The notes beneath the pieces are model-generated. The model was not told the origin of the DNA and made no database searches. It saw nothing but the letters and a program-made list of their open reading frames with translations. The position numbers and the translations under genes are program-made. A DNA stretch of 64,000 nucleotides. Origin: JACCZX01 sp963801035. GTDB taxonomy: Bacteria > Pseudomonadota > Gammaproteobacteria > Burkholderiales > Burkholderiaceae_F. The stretch lies in NCBI GenBank assembly GCA_963801035.1, contig CAWDDF010000007.1, forward strand, positions 62,001-126,000, written 5' to 3'. Shown here one piece after another: positions 1 to 8,784 of this stretch (positions are counted from its first letter, which is position 1; each line of letters begins with the position of its first letter).

Positions 1-2154
1 TGTTCCCGATAGCGATGCAGCGTCGATGGCACCCGCTTGTGCGATCGATTGCTTCATCTGTGCGCCGAAATTCCACAGGCGGCGCAAAAAACGGTGCGTT
101 CCATCGGCGCTCGAGCTCGACCAGGGTGCGCTCTGATCGGGCGGGCCGGCGAACATCACGAACGCTCGAGCCGTGTCCGCGCCAAACCTCGCAATGATGT
201 CGCGCGGCTCGACGACGTTGTTCTTGCTTTTCGACATCTTCTCGGTGCCGCCGTAGTACACGGGTTTGCCGTCGTCCGAAGCCGTGACCTTGATGGGTCG
301 GCCACGATCGTCGTATTCGACGTCGATTTCACTCGGGTAATACCAGCGCTTCCTGCCAGCCTCGTCTTCACGGTAGTAGCACTCTGCCGTCAGCATGCCC
401 TGTGTGAAGAGGCGCTTGAATGGCTCGTCGAACTTGACGAGCCCCATGTCGCGCATCACCTTCGTCCAGAAGCGGGCATACAGCAGATGCAGCACCGCGT
501 GCTCGATGCCGCCGATGTATTGGTCCATCGGCATCCAGTAATCGTTGCGCTCGTCGACCATCGCGCGGGCGTTATCCGGCGAGCAATAACGCATGTAGTA
601 CCAGGACGAATCGACGAACGTATCCATCGTGTCGGTCTCACGACGGGCCGGGCGGCCGCAGCGTGGGCAGCTGCACTTCAAAAACGGCTCGTAATTGGCG
701 AGCGGGTTACCTGTGCCGTCTGGAACCAGATGTTCTGGCAACACGACGGGCAGGTCTTTCTCCGGGACCGGGACGACACCGCAGTCGGCGCAATGAATGA
801 TCGGAATCGGCGTGCCCCAATAGCGCTGGCGGGAGATGCCCCAGTCGCGCAGGCGCCACTGGATCTGTTTTTCACCGACACCGAGCGCGTGCAAATCGGC
901 GGCGATCGCTTCGGTGGCGTCTTCGTACATCAAGCCGTCGTACTTTCCTGAGTTGACGCACGCCCCGTGCTCTTTGTCGGCATACCAGTCCTGCCAGGCG
1001 TCGGTCGAAAATGTGCAGCCATCGTCAGCCGGAGCCAGATGCGGTGCAACCGCGATCACCTGCTTGATCGGCAATCCGTACTTCTTTGCGAACTCGAAAT
1101 CTCGCTCGTCATGTCCGGGAACACCCATGACTGCGCCTTCGCCATAGCCCATCAGCACATAGTTGCCGATCCATATCGGCACTTTCTCGCCCGTTAGCGG
1201 ATGCGACACAAAAAATCCGGTCGGGACCCCTTTCTTTTCGATCGTCGCAACGTCGATCTCCGACGTCGTGCCGCGCTTGCACTCGGCGATGAACTCGGCA
1301 AGCTCGGCTTTGTCGCGCGCCAAGTGCGAAGCGAGTGGATGCTCGGCCGCAACCGCAACGAAAGTGACACCCATGATCGTGTCGGCACGCGTCGTGAACA
1401 CCCGCAGCAGCTTTTGCTCGCCATCGAGCGTGTAGGGAAAGCCGAAGTTGACGCCGACGCTCTTGCCGAGCCACGCTTCCTGCATCGCGCGCACGTGAGG
1501 CGGCCAGTCGAGCCGCTCGAGATCCCTGAGCAGCTCGTCGGCGTACTTCGTGATCGCCAGGTAATAGCCGGGGATTTCGCGCTTCTCGACGATCGCATCC
1601 GATCGCCATCCACGCCCGTCGATCACCTGCTCGTTGGCGAGCACCGTCTGATCGACGGGATCCCAGTTGACGATCTGAGTCTTGCGGTAGGCGATGCCCG
1701 ACTCGAGCATCTTCAGGAACATCCATTGGTTCCAAACGTAATAGTCGGGCTTGCACGTCGTTACTTCGCGCGACCAATCGAACGCGAGCCCGAGTGGTTC
1801 CATCTGCGACTTCATGTCGGCAATGTTGGCGTAAGTCCACTCGGCTGGCGGCACCTTCTTGTCAATTGCCGCGTTTTCGGAGGGCAGTCCGAACGCATCC
1901 CAGCCCATCGGTGTCATCACGTTGTAGCCGCGCATCCGCTGCACGCGATACAACACGTCGTTCAGTGTGTAGTTGCGCACATGCCCCATGTGCAGCTTGC
2001 CGCTCGGGTACGGAAGCATCGAGCACACGTAGAACTTCGGCTTCGCCCTGCCTTGTGCGTCTGTCGCATGCTCGACTGCGCGATACGCATTCGTCGCGCG
2101 CCAGTGGCGCTGCGCTTCGACCTCGATCGTCTGCGGTTCGTACTTCGGATTCAT
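1..2154 (-). CDS. leuS: Leucyl-tRNA synthetase (C-terminal part outside window)
   Basis: This enzyme charges tRNA-Leu with leucine in the cytoplasm. The reading frame starts at the ATG at 2154-2152 and is still open at base 1, so 718 residues are visible of a protein usually about 860 long. The class I HIGH signature appears as HMGH inside PYPSGKLHMGHVRNYTLND, about 45 residues from the start. The KMSKS signature is present as EKMSKSKNN near base 220. A large inserted editing domain lies between them, as usual for LeuRS. The gene diverges from uvrD with only 50 bp between the start codons, so both promoters must sit in that gap or inside the genes. The missing 3' end contains the anticodon-binding and C-terminal domains. 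The identification is very secure. Confidence 0.97.
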   Translation of the reverse strand, partial: MNPKYEPQTIEVEAQRHWRATNAYRAVEHATDAQGRAKPKFYVCSMLPYPSGKLHMGHVRNYTLNDVLYRVQRMRGYNVMTPMGWDAFGLPSENAAIDKKVPPAEWTYANIADMKSQMEPLGLAFDWSREVTTCKPDYYVWNQWMFLKMLESGIAYRKTQIVNWDPVDQTVLANEQVIDGRGWRSDAIVEKREIPGYYLAITKYADELLRDLERLDWPPHVRAMQEAWLGKSVGVNFGFPYTLDGEQKLLRVFTTRADTIMGVTFVAVAAEHPLASHLARDKAELAEFIAECKRGTTSEIDVATIEKKGVPTGFFVSHPLTGEKVPIWIGNYVLMGYGEGAVMGVPGHDERDFEFAKKYGLPIKQVIAVAPHLAPADDGCTFSTDAWQDWYADKEHGACVNSGKYDGLMYEDATEAIAADLHALGVGEKQIQWRLRDWGISRQRYWGTPIPIIHCADCGVVPVPEKDLPVVLPEHLVPDGTGNPLANYEPFLKCSCPRCGRPARRETDTMDTFVDSSWYYMRYCSPDNARAMVDERNDYWMPMDQYIGGIEHAVLHLLYARFWTKVMRDMGLVKFDEPFKRLFTQGMLTAECYYREDEAGRKRWYYPSEIDVEYDDRGRPIKVTASDDGKPVYYGGTEKMSKSKNNVVEPRDIIARFGADTARAFVMFAGPPDQSAPWSSSSADGTHRFLRRLWNFGAQMKQSIAQAGAIDAASLSGT

Positions 2155-2204
2155 CGAACGATTATATGGGTGGCACTGTAGATGCCCTAGACTCGCGCCC
2201 TCGT

Positions 2205-5200
2205 ATGAATTTGCTCGCTAATCTGAACGAGCGGCAACTGGCCGCGGTCACACTTCCGAATCAATCAGCACTGATACTGGCCGGCGCGGGCAGCGGCAAA
2301 ACACGCGTGCTGACTACGCGCATCGCATGGCTGATTCAGACAGGACAGGTCTCGCCCCAAGGCGTGCTTGCGGTCACGTTTACCAACAAGGCCGCGAAGG
2401 AAATGCTGACGCGGCTTTCGGCAATGCTGCCCATTAACACGCGTGGCATGTGGATCGGCACCTTTCACGGACTGTGCAACCGCATGCTGCGTGCTCACTG
2501 GCGCGATGCCGGATTGCCTTCGACGTTTCAGATTCTGGACCAGGCTGATCAGCTGGGCGCTATCAAGCGGTTATTGAAAGCGAACAACATCGACGACGAG
2601 CGTTACCCGCCCCGCAATGTCCAACTTTTTATCAATAGCTCAAAGGAAGCGGGGTTGCGCGCGAATGCGGTGGAAGTCAATGACGACTACAACCGAAAGT
2701 TCGTCGAGCTTTATGCGCAATATGACGCGCAATGCAACCGCGAAGGCGTGGTCGACTTCGCGGAGCTTTTGCTGCGATGCTACGAGCTTCTGAATCGAAA
2801 CGAGATGCTGCGTCAGCATTATCAAGACCGGTTTCGCCACGTCCTGGTTGATGAGTTTCAGGACACGAACCGGTTGCAATATGCGTGGCTGAAGCAGCTT
2901 GCGGGCGCCGATAACGCGGTGTTTGCGGTCGGCGACGACGATCAATGCGTGTTGGCCGGCACCGAGGTGACGATGGGTGACGGCACGGTGAAGCCAGTCG
3001 AGCAGATTCGCGTCGGCAATATTGTCAGGTCGTTCATCGGCGGCGGCAAGATGGGTTCGTCGCGCGTCTGGCGCGTGCACTATCGAACCGAGCAAACGCG
3101 GCTCGTCACGATTCGAACGCAAAAGGGCAAGACGCTGACGACCACGCCCGAGCATGTGCACTTCGCCGGTTACGCGGTGGGTCACATGCCGGCGCGTTTC
3201 TTCCTGTACCTGATGATGAAACCGGAAGTCGGCTATCGGCTCGCCGTCTCCGGCCATCGCCGCGCACGGCACAGCAAGTATCTACCGCCCGGGTTTCGCT
3301 ATCGCGCGCGCAAGGAGGGCGGCGAGCAGATCTGGATCATCGGTACTTACGAAGGCGCAGTAGAAGCTCAGGAAGATCTGGCGGTGTTGTCGCTGAAGTA
3401 CGGTCTGCCGATGCGTGCCTTCACCGCGGGCCGCAAGCGCAAGGGTCAGGCGGGCGTGCCGCGCGAATTTTTTGAATTGAACACCGAGCGCGCCGCCAAA
3501 TGGTTGCTGGCCGACCGCGGACTCGCATTCGACCATCCCGACGATCGCCGCCGCCCGTCGTTTGGCGACGAGGGCGATGTGATCATCAGCATGTGCAGCG
3601 ATTCGCGCCGCGACAAACCCGATCACCGGGTCTACGCGCGGACCTGCAACGAGGCTTCGATGCAGCACGCACTCAAGGCGGGCTTCGTGATGAAGGCGAT
3701 CACCGAGGGCAAGGGCGGCTGGGCGGCCAAATTCTGGCGCCGCGACTATGGCACCGCTATTGAAGATGCGTCGCGCTTGCGCGCTGTGCTCGGCGGGCGA
3801 CTGATCCAGCGCGTTCGAATGGGCAAGGGCTATCTGCCGCTAATACAGGCACAGTACGTGCGTGCGGGGATGGCCGTTGCGGATGCGAAGGGTGCATACG
3901 ACATCGTGCGCGAGGTCGAGCTGCACGAACCCGGATCGCACACCGTGTACGACCTCGACATCGAGGATTCGCACAACTTCATTGCCAACGGCATCTGCAC
4001 GCACAACTCGATCTATGCGTTTCGCGGCGCCAACGTCGGCAACATGGCCGATTTTGAGCGCGAGTTTCGCGTTCGAAATCTGATAAAGCTCGAGCAAAAC
4101 TATCGCTCCGGCGGGCACATTCTGAATGCCGCGAACGCGCTCATCTCAAACAACCAGCGCCGCCTCGGCAAGGACTTGTGGACCGATGCCGGCGAAGGTG
4201 AGCAAGTCCGTATTTACGAAGCGCAGACCGACGGCTACGAAGCGGCGTGGATGGTCGAGGAGATCAAGAGCCTGATCGCCGAAGGTTATTCGCGTGGCGA
4301 GATTGCAATTCTGTATCGCTCGAATGCGCAGTCGCGGGTTATCGAGCATGCGCTGTTCAATGCGGCGATCCCGTATCGCGTTTATGGTGGTCTGAGATTT
4401 TTCGAGCGTGCGGAAGTCAAACACGCACTGGCGTACCTGCGCCTGATTGAGAATCCGGCGGACGACACTGCGTTCCTGCGTGTAGTGAACTTTCCGCCGC
4501 GAGGAATCGGCGCGCGCACGCTCGAACAACTCGGCGACGCCGCGCGTGCCAATGGGCAAACGCTGTACACGGCGGTCGAGGCGTTACGCGGCAAAGCGAG
4601 GTCGAACCTGGGCGCGTTCGTTGATCTGATCGACAAGCTGCGCAGCGAGACTGCGGATTTGCCGCTGTCCGAAATCGTTGCTGCAGTGATTCAGCAAAGC
4701 GGACTGATCGCGCACTACCAGAGCGAAAAAGAAGGCGAAGAACGCATCGAAAACCTGAACGAGCTCGTAAATGCCGCGGCGGCGTTCGTGATGGAGGAGG
4801 GCTATGCCGCCGATTCTCCGGGCGCGCAAAGCGACGCGGAGACGGCGCAGCTATCGCCGCTTGCAGGCTTTTTGTCGCATGCATCACTCGAGGCAGGCGA
4901 CAACCAGGCGCAGGCGGGGCAGGACGCACTGCAGATGATGACCGTGCACTCGGCCAAAGGGCTTGAGTTCCAAGCGGTGTTTATTGGTGGGCTGGAGGAA
5001 GGGTTGTTCCCGCACGAAAACAGCATGAACGAACCGGGCGGCCCCGAGGAAGAGCGCCGTCTGATGTATGTCGCGATCACCCGAGCGCGCCAGAGGCTGT
5101 ATATCAGCTTCGCGCAAAGTCGGATGCTGCACGGTCAGACGCGCTATGGCATCAAGTCGCGATTCATCGAAGAGTTGCCGGAGGGCGCGGTCAAATGGCT

Positions 5201-5459
5201 GACGCCGCGCGTTAAAGCCAGCGCTGGTGGGCGATTCGGTCAATGGCACGACACCGGTCTCGCGCCGTCGGTGCGAGCTTCAGTGGCACGCGAAAAGCCG
5301 ACGCATGGCTATCGCATTGGTCAATCTGTCAATCACGCGCGCTTCGGCGAGGGTGTCGTGATCAACCTCGAGGGAAACGGCGACGACGCGCGCGCTCAAA
5401 TCAACTTCGGTCCGCAGGGAGTGAAGTGGCTATCGCTGGCGGTCGCGAAACTGACGTAG
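2205..5459 (+). CDS. uvrD: UvrD/Rep-type DNA helicase II interrupted by an intein
   Basis: This is a superfamily 1A 3'-5' DNA helicase used in nucleotide excision repair and mismatch repair. The precursor is 1084 residues. Removing the 354-residue intein leaves about 730, the normal UvrD length. Visible motifs are the Walker A AGAGSGKT near residue 26, VDEFQDTN (motif II), GDDDQ/SIYAFRGA (motif III, split by the intein), QNYRSG (motif IV), TVHSAKGLEF (motif V) and VAITRARQRLY (motif VI). The ATG at 2205 fits the family N-terminus (NLLANLNERQLAAVT). An in-frame ATG at 2166 would add 13 residues and cannot be excluded. The intein sits between Gln and Ser of motif III, so splicing is required for activity. 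The gene is followed by a repeat-rich non-coding region. Confidence 0.96.
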   Translation: MNLLANLNERQLAAVTLPNQSALILAGAGSGKTRVLTTRIAWLIQTGQVSPQGVLAVTFTNKAAKEMLTRLSAMLPINTRGMWIGTFHGLCNRMLRAHWRDAGLPSTFQILDQADQLGAIKRLLKANNIDDERYPPRNVQLFINSSKEAGLRANAVEVNDDYNRKFVELYAQYDAQCNREGVVDFAELLLRCYELLNRNEMLRQHYQDRFRHVLVDEFQDTNRLQYAWLKQLAGADNAVFAVGDDDQCVLAGTEVTMGDGTVKPVEQIRVGNIVRSFIGGGKMGSSRVWRVHYRTEQTRLVTIRTQKGKTLTTTPEHVHFAGYAVGHMPARFFLYLMMKPEVGYRLAVSGHRRARHSKYLPPGFRYRARKEGGEQIWIIGTYEGAVEAQEDLAVLSLKYGLPMRAFTAGRKRKGQAGVPREFFELNTERAAKWLLADRGLAFDHPDDRRRPSFGDEGDVIISMCSDSRRDKPDHRVYARTCNEASMQHALKAGFVMKAITEGKGGWAAKFWRRDYGTAIEDASRLRAVLGGRLIQRVRMGKGYLPLIQAQYVRAGMAVADAKGAYDIVREVELHEPGSHTVYDLDIEDSHNFIANGICTHNSIYAFRGANVGNMADFEREFRVRNLIKLEQNYRSGGHILNAANALISNNQRRLGKDLWTDAGEGEQVRIYEAQTDGYEAAWMVEEIKSLIAEGYSRGEIAILYRSNAQSRVIEHALFNAAIPYRVYGGLRFFERAEVKHALAYLRLIENPADDTAFLRVVNFPPRGIGARTLEQLGDAARANGQTLYTAVEALRGKARSNLGAFVDLIDKLRSETADLPLSEIVAAVIQQSGLIAHYQSEKEGEERIENLNELVNAAAAFVMEEGYAADSPGAQSDAETAQLSPLAGFLSHASLEAGDNQAQAGQDALQMMTVHSAKGLEFQAVFIGGLEEGLFPHENSMNEPGGPEEERRLMYVAITRARQRLYISFAQSRMLHGQTRYGIKSRFIEELPEGAVKWLTPRVKASAGGRFGQWHDTGLAPSVRASVAREKPTHGYRIGQSVNHARFGEGVVINLEGNGDDARAQINFGPQGVKWLSLAVAKLT
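2946..4007 (+). mobile_element. Intein (354 residues) in UvrD motif III, with an endonuclease-like insert
   Basis: This is an in-frame protein intron expected to excise itself after translation. It begins with Cys1 (CVLAGTEV, block A), has a block B TPEH at residues 67-70, and ends with block F (VYDLDIEDSHNFIANG) and block G ICTHN followed by Ser+1. All the usual splicing residues are therefore present: Cys1, the block B His, the penultimate His, the terminal Asn and the +1 Ser. It splits GDDDQ from SIYAFRGA exactly, in a catalytic helicase motif. No LAGLIDADG motif is visible. Instead residues 85-155 read FFLYLMM, VGYRLAVS, an Arg-rich stretch, then IWIIGTYEGAVEAQED. This layout resembles a GIY-YIG nuclease fold with Tyr88, Tyr97, an Arg and Glu140/143. 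That assignment is my inference. Confidence 0.95.
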
Positions 5460-5945
5460 GTTCGAGGACCAAGTCAAAGGCGTTTGCGCGGTTCCGGGCG
5501 TAGCAGCAGCGGCTGACGCAGCTGCGCCGCCTACGTCGTCGGGCACTAAAGTGCCAACCGCTGCGGTACTCACAACGCCGGCGCGAAATAAGGCTAAAGC
5601 GTTATTTCGCTTAAAGGCCCCGGCGTTGCTCCGCTCCTCGGGCAACGACTTAAAGGCGGCGCATCTGCGCCAGCCGCTGCTGTTGCGAGGTTGCGTTGCA
5701 CGAGATGTTTTTCCCCCAGCCGCGACAATGTTCCGTGCGCCGCGTTTGGCGTAGCGGCGCTGCCTTTGGAGTCGTCGCCCGAGGAGCGGAGCGCCAGCGG
5801 GGCATCTAAGGGCCTGCCTGTTTGAGCGCAGCGAGTTGCAGGCCCGCCGCTGGCGTGAGTACCGCAGTGGTCGGCACTTCAGTGCCCGACGACTCAGGCA
5901 GCGCCGCTACGCCAAACGCTGACGAACTGCGACCAACGACGCTAG
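5460..5945. repeat. Non-coding region of nested inverted repeats
   Basis: No credible gene lies between uvrD and the transglutaminase gene. The stretch consists of overlapping inverted repeats. Positions 5530-5573 match the reverse complement of 5855-5898 at 39 of 44 positions. Positions 5742-5765 match 5896-5919 perfectly over 24 bp. Positions 5628-5649 match 5771-5792 at 21 of 22. Two local hairpins occur: 5573-5628, whose arms carry CAACGCCGG/CCGGCGTTG and GCGAAATAA/TTATTTCGC, and 5810-5845, with GGGCCTGC/GCAGGCCC. Short open frames on both strands encode similar peptides only because of the inverted repeats. I read this as a complex dispersed repeat or a degenerate non-autonomous element; related fragments may occur near 8690-8770. 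Confidence 0.8.
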
Positions 5946-6815
5946 CTAACCAACACTATCCGTCGATAACGCTTCGTCGCAGTGATGCGGTTGCACGATG
6001 CCTCGTGCCGCGTCTTCGATAGCGGTCGTGCGAATAATGGGCGCTTGCGAGACGACGCCGCCGAAAATCGTAGCGAATGCCACGTCCGCAGCGTCGCGCC
6101 CGGTGCCGAAGCGCACGAAACCCATCGGAATCGCGGTGCCGGACGGATCGAAGATGTACCAGCGGTCGCCCAGAAACGCTTCGACGTAGGCGTGGAAGTC
6201 CGGTGGTCCGAGAGATGGATCGGCACCGAAGTCGGTGCCGGTCGTAAATCGCGCAGGAATGTTGAGCGCGCGGCACAGCGCGATCATCAGGTGCGTGAAG
6301 TCACGGCAGACGCCCACCTGCTCGATCAGCGTATCGACCGCCGATGTGTTCGCATTGGATGTGTTGGAGCGAAAGCTAACGCGCCGATTCACCCAATCGC
6401 GGATCGCCTGTACACGGCTATAGCCTTGCAACAGACTTCCGAACTCATTGTTCGCTAGCTTGTACAGCCGGTCGGACTGGCAGTAGCGGCTGGGATAGAT
6501 GTAGCTGATTACCTCGAGAGGCAGACGCGATATCGGCACCTCTGCAAGCTGCGAAGGCTCGGCGCAATGGTGCGTGAGGTCGACGGTCGCCGCGTAGGTC
6601 ACCTTCAATGGGCCCGGCTCTGCGCGCAATCGCATGTAGCGATTGCCCGTCAGCGGATCGGTGTACATCTGCGGAAAAATTGGCTGGCTGAGCTGCAGGT
6701 TCTCCGATGCAATCACCTGGCTGCGCGTTTGCGCCGCATGGATGTTGAATACGAAGTCAGCACCGTATTGATCGACCTGGTAGTTCAGTTCAACTTGCAG
6801 TTCCAGACGGATCAT
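5946..6815 (-). CDS. Transglutaminase-like cysteine peptidase family protein
   Basis: This protein has a transglutaminase-core (papain-like) fold; the substrate is unknown. The catalytic triad is visible in order: Cys in GVCRDFTHLMIALCR, His in DFHAYVEAFL and Asp in WYIFDPSG. The N-terminal half matches the beta-rich domain usually found upstream of the core in bacterial transglutaminase-like proteins. I chose the ATG at 6815 (MIRLELQVELNYQV), which gives 289 residues; longer in-frame extensions upstream do not look like protein. No signal peptide is visible, so a cytoplasmic location is likely. Proteins of this type are often encoded beside alpha-E or circularly permuted ATP-grasp genes, but none is present here. 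Confidence 0.88.
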   Translation of the reverse strand: MIRLELQVELNYQVDQYGADFVFNIHAAQTRSQVIASENLQLSQPIFPQMYTDPLTGNRYMRLRAEPGPLKVTYAATVDLTHHCAEPSQLAEVPISRLPLEVISYIYPSRYCQSDRLYKLANNEFGSLLQGYSRVQAIRDWVNRRVSFRSNTSNANTSAVDTLIEQVGVCRDFTHLMIALCRALNIPARFTTGTDFGADPSLGPPDFHAYVEAFLGDRWYIFDPSGTAIPMGFVRFGTGRDAADVAFATIFGGVVSQAPIIRTTAIEDAARGIVQPHHCDEALSTDSVG

Positions 6816-6886
6816 GGCTGACGGTTCTTGACTGGTTCTTTTGATCGAGTGGGAAAGGAAGTGTGCGCTATTTCTGCGATCGTCAA

Positions 6887-7660
6887 CTACTCGGCAGTCT
6901 CGATCAGGCTGCGATAGATCGGATACTGCGTGGCGTATCCGATACTGATCAGTATCAATGCAATCGGGGCGAACAGCATCGACGCGAGCTGAGGTGAAGC
7001 ACCAAACATCTGCAGAAGCTGCGTGATGACGAAAATCACGACGAACGACAAGGCGAACAGCGCTGCCGCCAGCAGCAGGAAAGGCCAGCGGTTGCGCCAG
7101 CACAAAACGAATGAGAAGAACAGCGCCTTGGCAACCGGAAGGCGATGCCATGCCACCAGCTGCGGCGCAAACCACGTCACCATCAGAATCGGCACGTACG
7201 CGAGTCCGGCCGCCACGATCGCATCCCAAGGGAAGTTTTGTGCCGCGGTGGTCGAGTCGATCTTTCCGTCGACCAGCTGCCAGTTCGCCAGCTCATCGGC
7301 AGCGAGCAACGATACGAGTGTCACCAGAATTAGCACCAACACGGCGTTAACGAAGCCCAGCAGCGCCAACCCCCTGCGCTGCTGTGGATCGCGAAACGGT
7401 TCTACCATCAAGGTCGGCATCGGCATTTTGCCGCGCTCTGCCTCGCGCCCTGCCAGGGTGAGACCGAGCGTGCCGAACGGAATCAACACTGCAGCCAGAG
7501 GCAGGCCAACGAACGGCACGTAGACCAGCAGCGAGATGCCGATCGTGTACAGAATGACGAGCGACGTGAACGCGAAGGGCTGCCGTCGGTACAACTTCAG
7601 GGCATCGCGCAGCCACGTCAGACCGGCGCGCGCGGGAAGTGTTCTAACGACCATCAGCAA
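6887..7660 (-). CDS. BPSS1780-like polytopic membrane protein of unknown function
   Basis: This 257-residue protein has several strongly hydrophobic segments: about residues 29-65 (two), 98-120, 147-170, 185-210 and 225-250. It is therefore an inner-membrane protein. The N-terminus (MVVRTLPARAGLTWLRDALKLYRRQPFAF) resembles the betaproteobacterial BPSS1780 membrane family, in which a short amphipathic region precedes the first helix. No catalytic motif is recognisable. The start may be the ATG at 7660 or the one two codons later at 7654. It lies 22 bp downstream of the homoserine kinase gene on the same strand and is probably co-transcribed with it. The family name rests on memory of this N-terminal pattern. 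Confidence 0.78.
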   Translation of the reverse strand: MLMVVRTLPARAGLTWLRDALKLYRRQPFAFTSLVILYTIGISLLVYVPFVGLPLAAVLIPFGTLGLTLAGREAERGKMPMPTLMVEPFRDPQQRRGLALLGFVNAVLVLILVTLVSLLAADELANWQLVDGKIDSTTAAQNFPWDAIVAAGLAYVPILMVTWFAPQLVAWHRLPVAKALFFSFVLCWRNRWPFLLLAAALFALSFVVIFVITQLLQMFGASPQLASMLFAPIALILISIGYATQYPIYRSLIETAE

Positions 7661-7682
7661 ACGTAAATTTCATACCGTTCGC

Positions 7683-8654
7683 CTAATGTACCCAGGGCAA
7701 TATCGGATCGACTGTGCGGCGCTTCAGGATGCGCTCGAAGTGTGCGGGATCGTGCGGGGTCAGCAAGTGCGCAGGCCGTGGCAGGTAGTAGTCGTACAGC
7801 CGTGAAATCCAGAATCGAAGCGCAGCAGCGCGCAGCGAGGTTCGCCAGCATTCGTGCTCATCCTCGGTCAGCGCGCGTACCGCGTGATACGCGTTCAGCA
7901 TCGCGTGTGCCCGCGCAAGATCGAATTCACCGCTGTCTTGCCGGATGCACCAGTCGTTGATCGTGATGGCGAGGTCAAATAGCCAAATCGAGCAGCCGGC
8001 GAAATAGAAATCGATGACGCCGCCGATGCGATCGGCGTTCGCCTCGTGCACCAGTAGCACATTGTCACGAAACAGATCCGCGTGGATTGGGCCGGTCGGA
8101 AGCTTTTCGAAGCGTGCGCTGCGAAAAAAGGAATCCTGAAATATCAGCTCTTCGGTCAGCACGTGCATAACGTTGTCGGGTACGTGCAACTTCAGCTTCG
8201 GCACGGCACTTTTCCACCAACCGATGCCGCGCAGGTGCGGCTGAAACGGCGCGAAATCAACGCCGGCCAAGTGCATGCGCGCGAGAAATTCTCCGACGCT
8301 CGCGCATTGCCCCACGGTCGGGTCGGTCGTGGCCTTGCCCGGCAAGCGCGTCGTCAACGCTGCAGGCTTGCCTTTCAGATCGGCGACCAGCGCTCCGCTG
8401 CGGGTCGGCTGCGGCTCTGGGACCGGTAGTCCCTTGTGTGACAGATGGAGCATCAATTGCAGGTAAAACGGCAGCTGGCGTGCCGTCAGGCGCTCAAATA
8501 CGGTCAGCACATAGTGGCCGCGATCGGTACTGACGAAGTAATTCGTGTTTTCGATGCCGGTGTGGATTCCCTCGAGCTCAGTCAATTCGCCGAGAGAAAA
8601 TTGGTCGAGGAACTCCTTGACTTCGGCGCGCGATAGCGCGGTGAATACCGCCAT
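7683..8654 (-). CDS. thrB: Homoserine kinase, ThrB of the aminoglycoside-phosphotransferase type
   Basis: This enzyme phosphorylates homoserine to O-phosphohomoserine in threonine synthesis. The 323-residue protein opens with MAVFTALSRAEVKEFLDQ and GIHTGIENTNYFV, typical of the betaproteobacterial ThrB that belongs to the aminoglycoside phosphotransferase (ABC1/APH-like) fold rather than the GHMP kinases. The catalytic-loop motif is IHADLFRDNVL and the metal-binding Asp follows in GVIDFYFAG. Its position near polA and a DUF2782 gene is a familiar betaproteobacterial neighbourhood. The 130 bp between it and the upstream DUF2782 gene contain a fragment resembling the repeat region at 5.5-5.9 kb. 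Confidence 0.93.
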   Translation of the reverse strand: MAVFTALSRAEVKEFLDQFSLGELTELEGIHTGIENTNYFVSTDRGHYVLTVFERLTARQLPFYLQLMLHLSHKGLPVPEPQPTRSGALVADLKGKPAALTTRLPGKATTDPTVGQCASVGEFLARMHLAGVDFAPFQPHLRGIGWWKSAVPKLKLHVPDNVMHVLTEELIFQDSFFRSARFEKLPTGPIHADLFRDNVLLVHEANADRIGGVIDFYFAGCSIWLFDLAITINDWCIRQDSGEFDLARAHAMLNAYHAVRALTEDEHECWRTSLRAAALRFWISRLYDYYLPRPAHLLTPHDPAHFERILKRRTVDPILPWVH

Positions 8655-8784
8655 CGCGCGTCAGCCCGGCGCAAACCTGCTGCGCGTCCGCATCTTGCGC
8701 CTGCGGGTGCTCAACGTAGCTCCGTACGCTTCCGCTCCTCGGCGCAATCTAGGGCCTGCTCGCGACGGCTTTCACCGGGCTGAA

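Noticed and set aside
37..2181. Long plus-strand open frames opposite leuS
   Set aside because: They lie antisense to the unbroken leuS frame, which has the HMGH and KMSKS motifs; their translations have the Arg/His-rich bias expected of shadow frames in high-GC DNA.
1794..2204. N-terminal extension of UvrD to 1794
   Set aside because: The extra residues overlap leuS antisense and are Arg/Ser/Cys-rich; the helicase family sequence begins at the ATG at 2205.
5430..6022. Two short frames in the repeat block whose peptides look alike (VSTA.VGT.VPDD)
   Set aside because: They are on opposite strands and resemble each other only because the DNA is an inverted repeat; neither has a ribosome-binding site or family feature.
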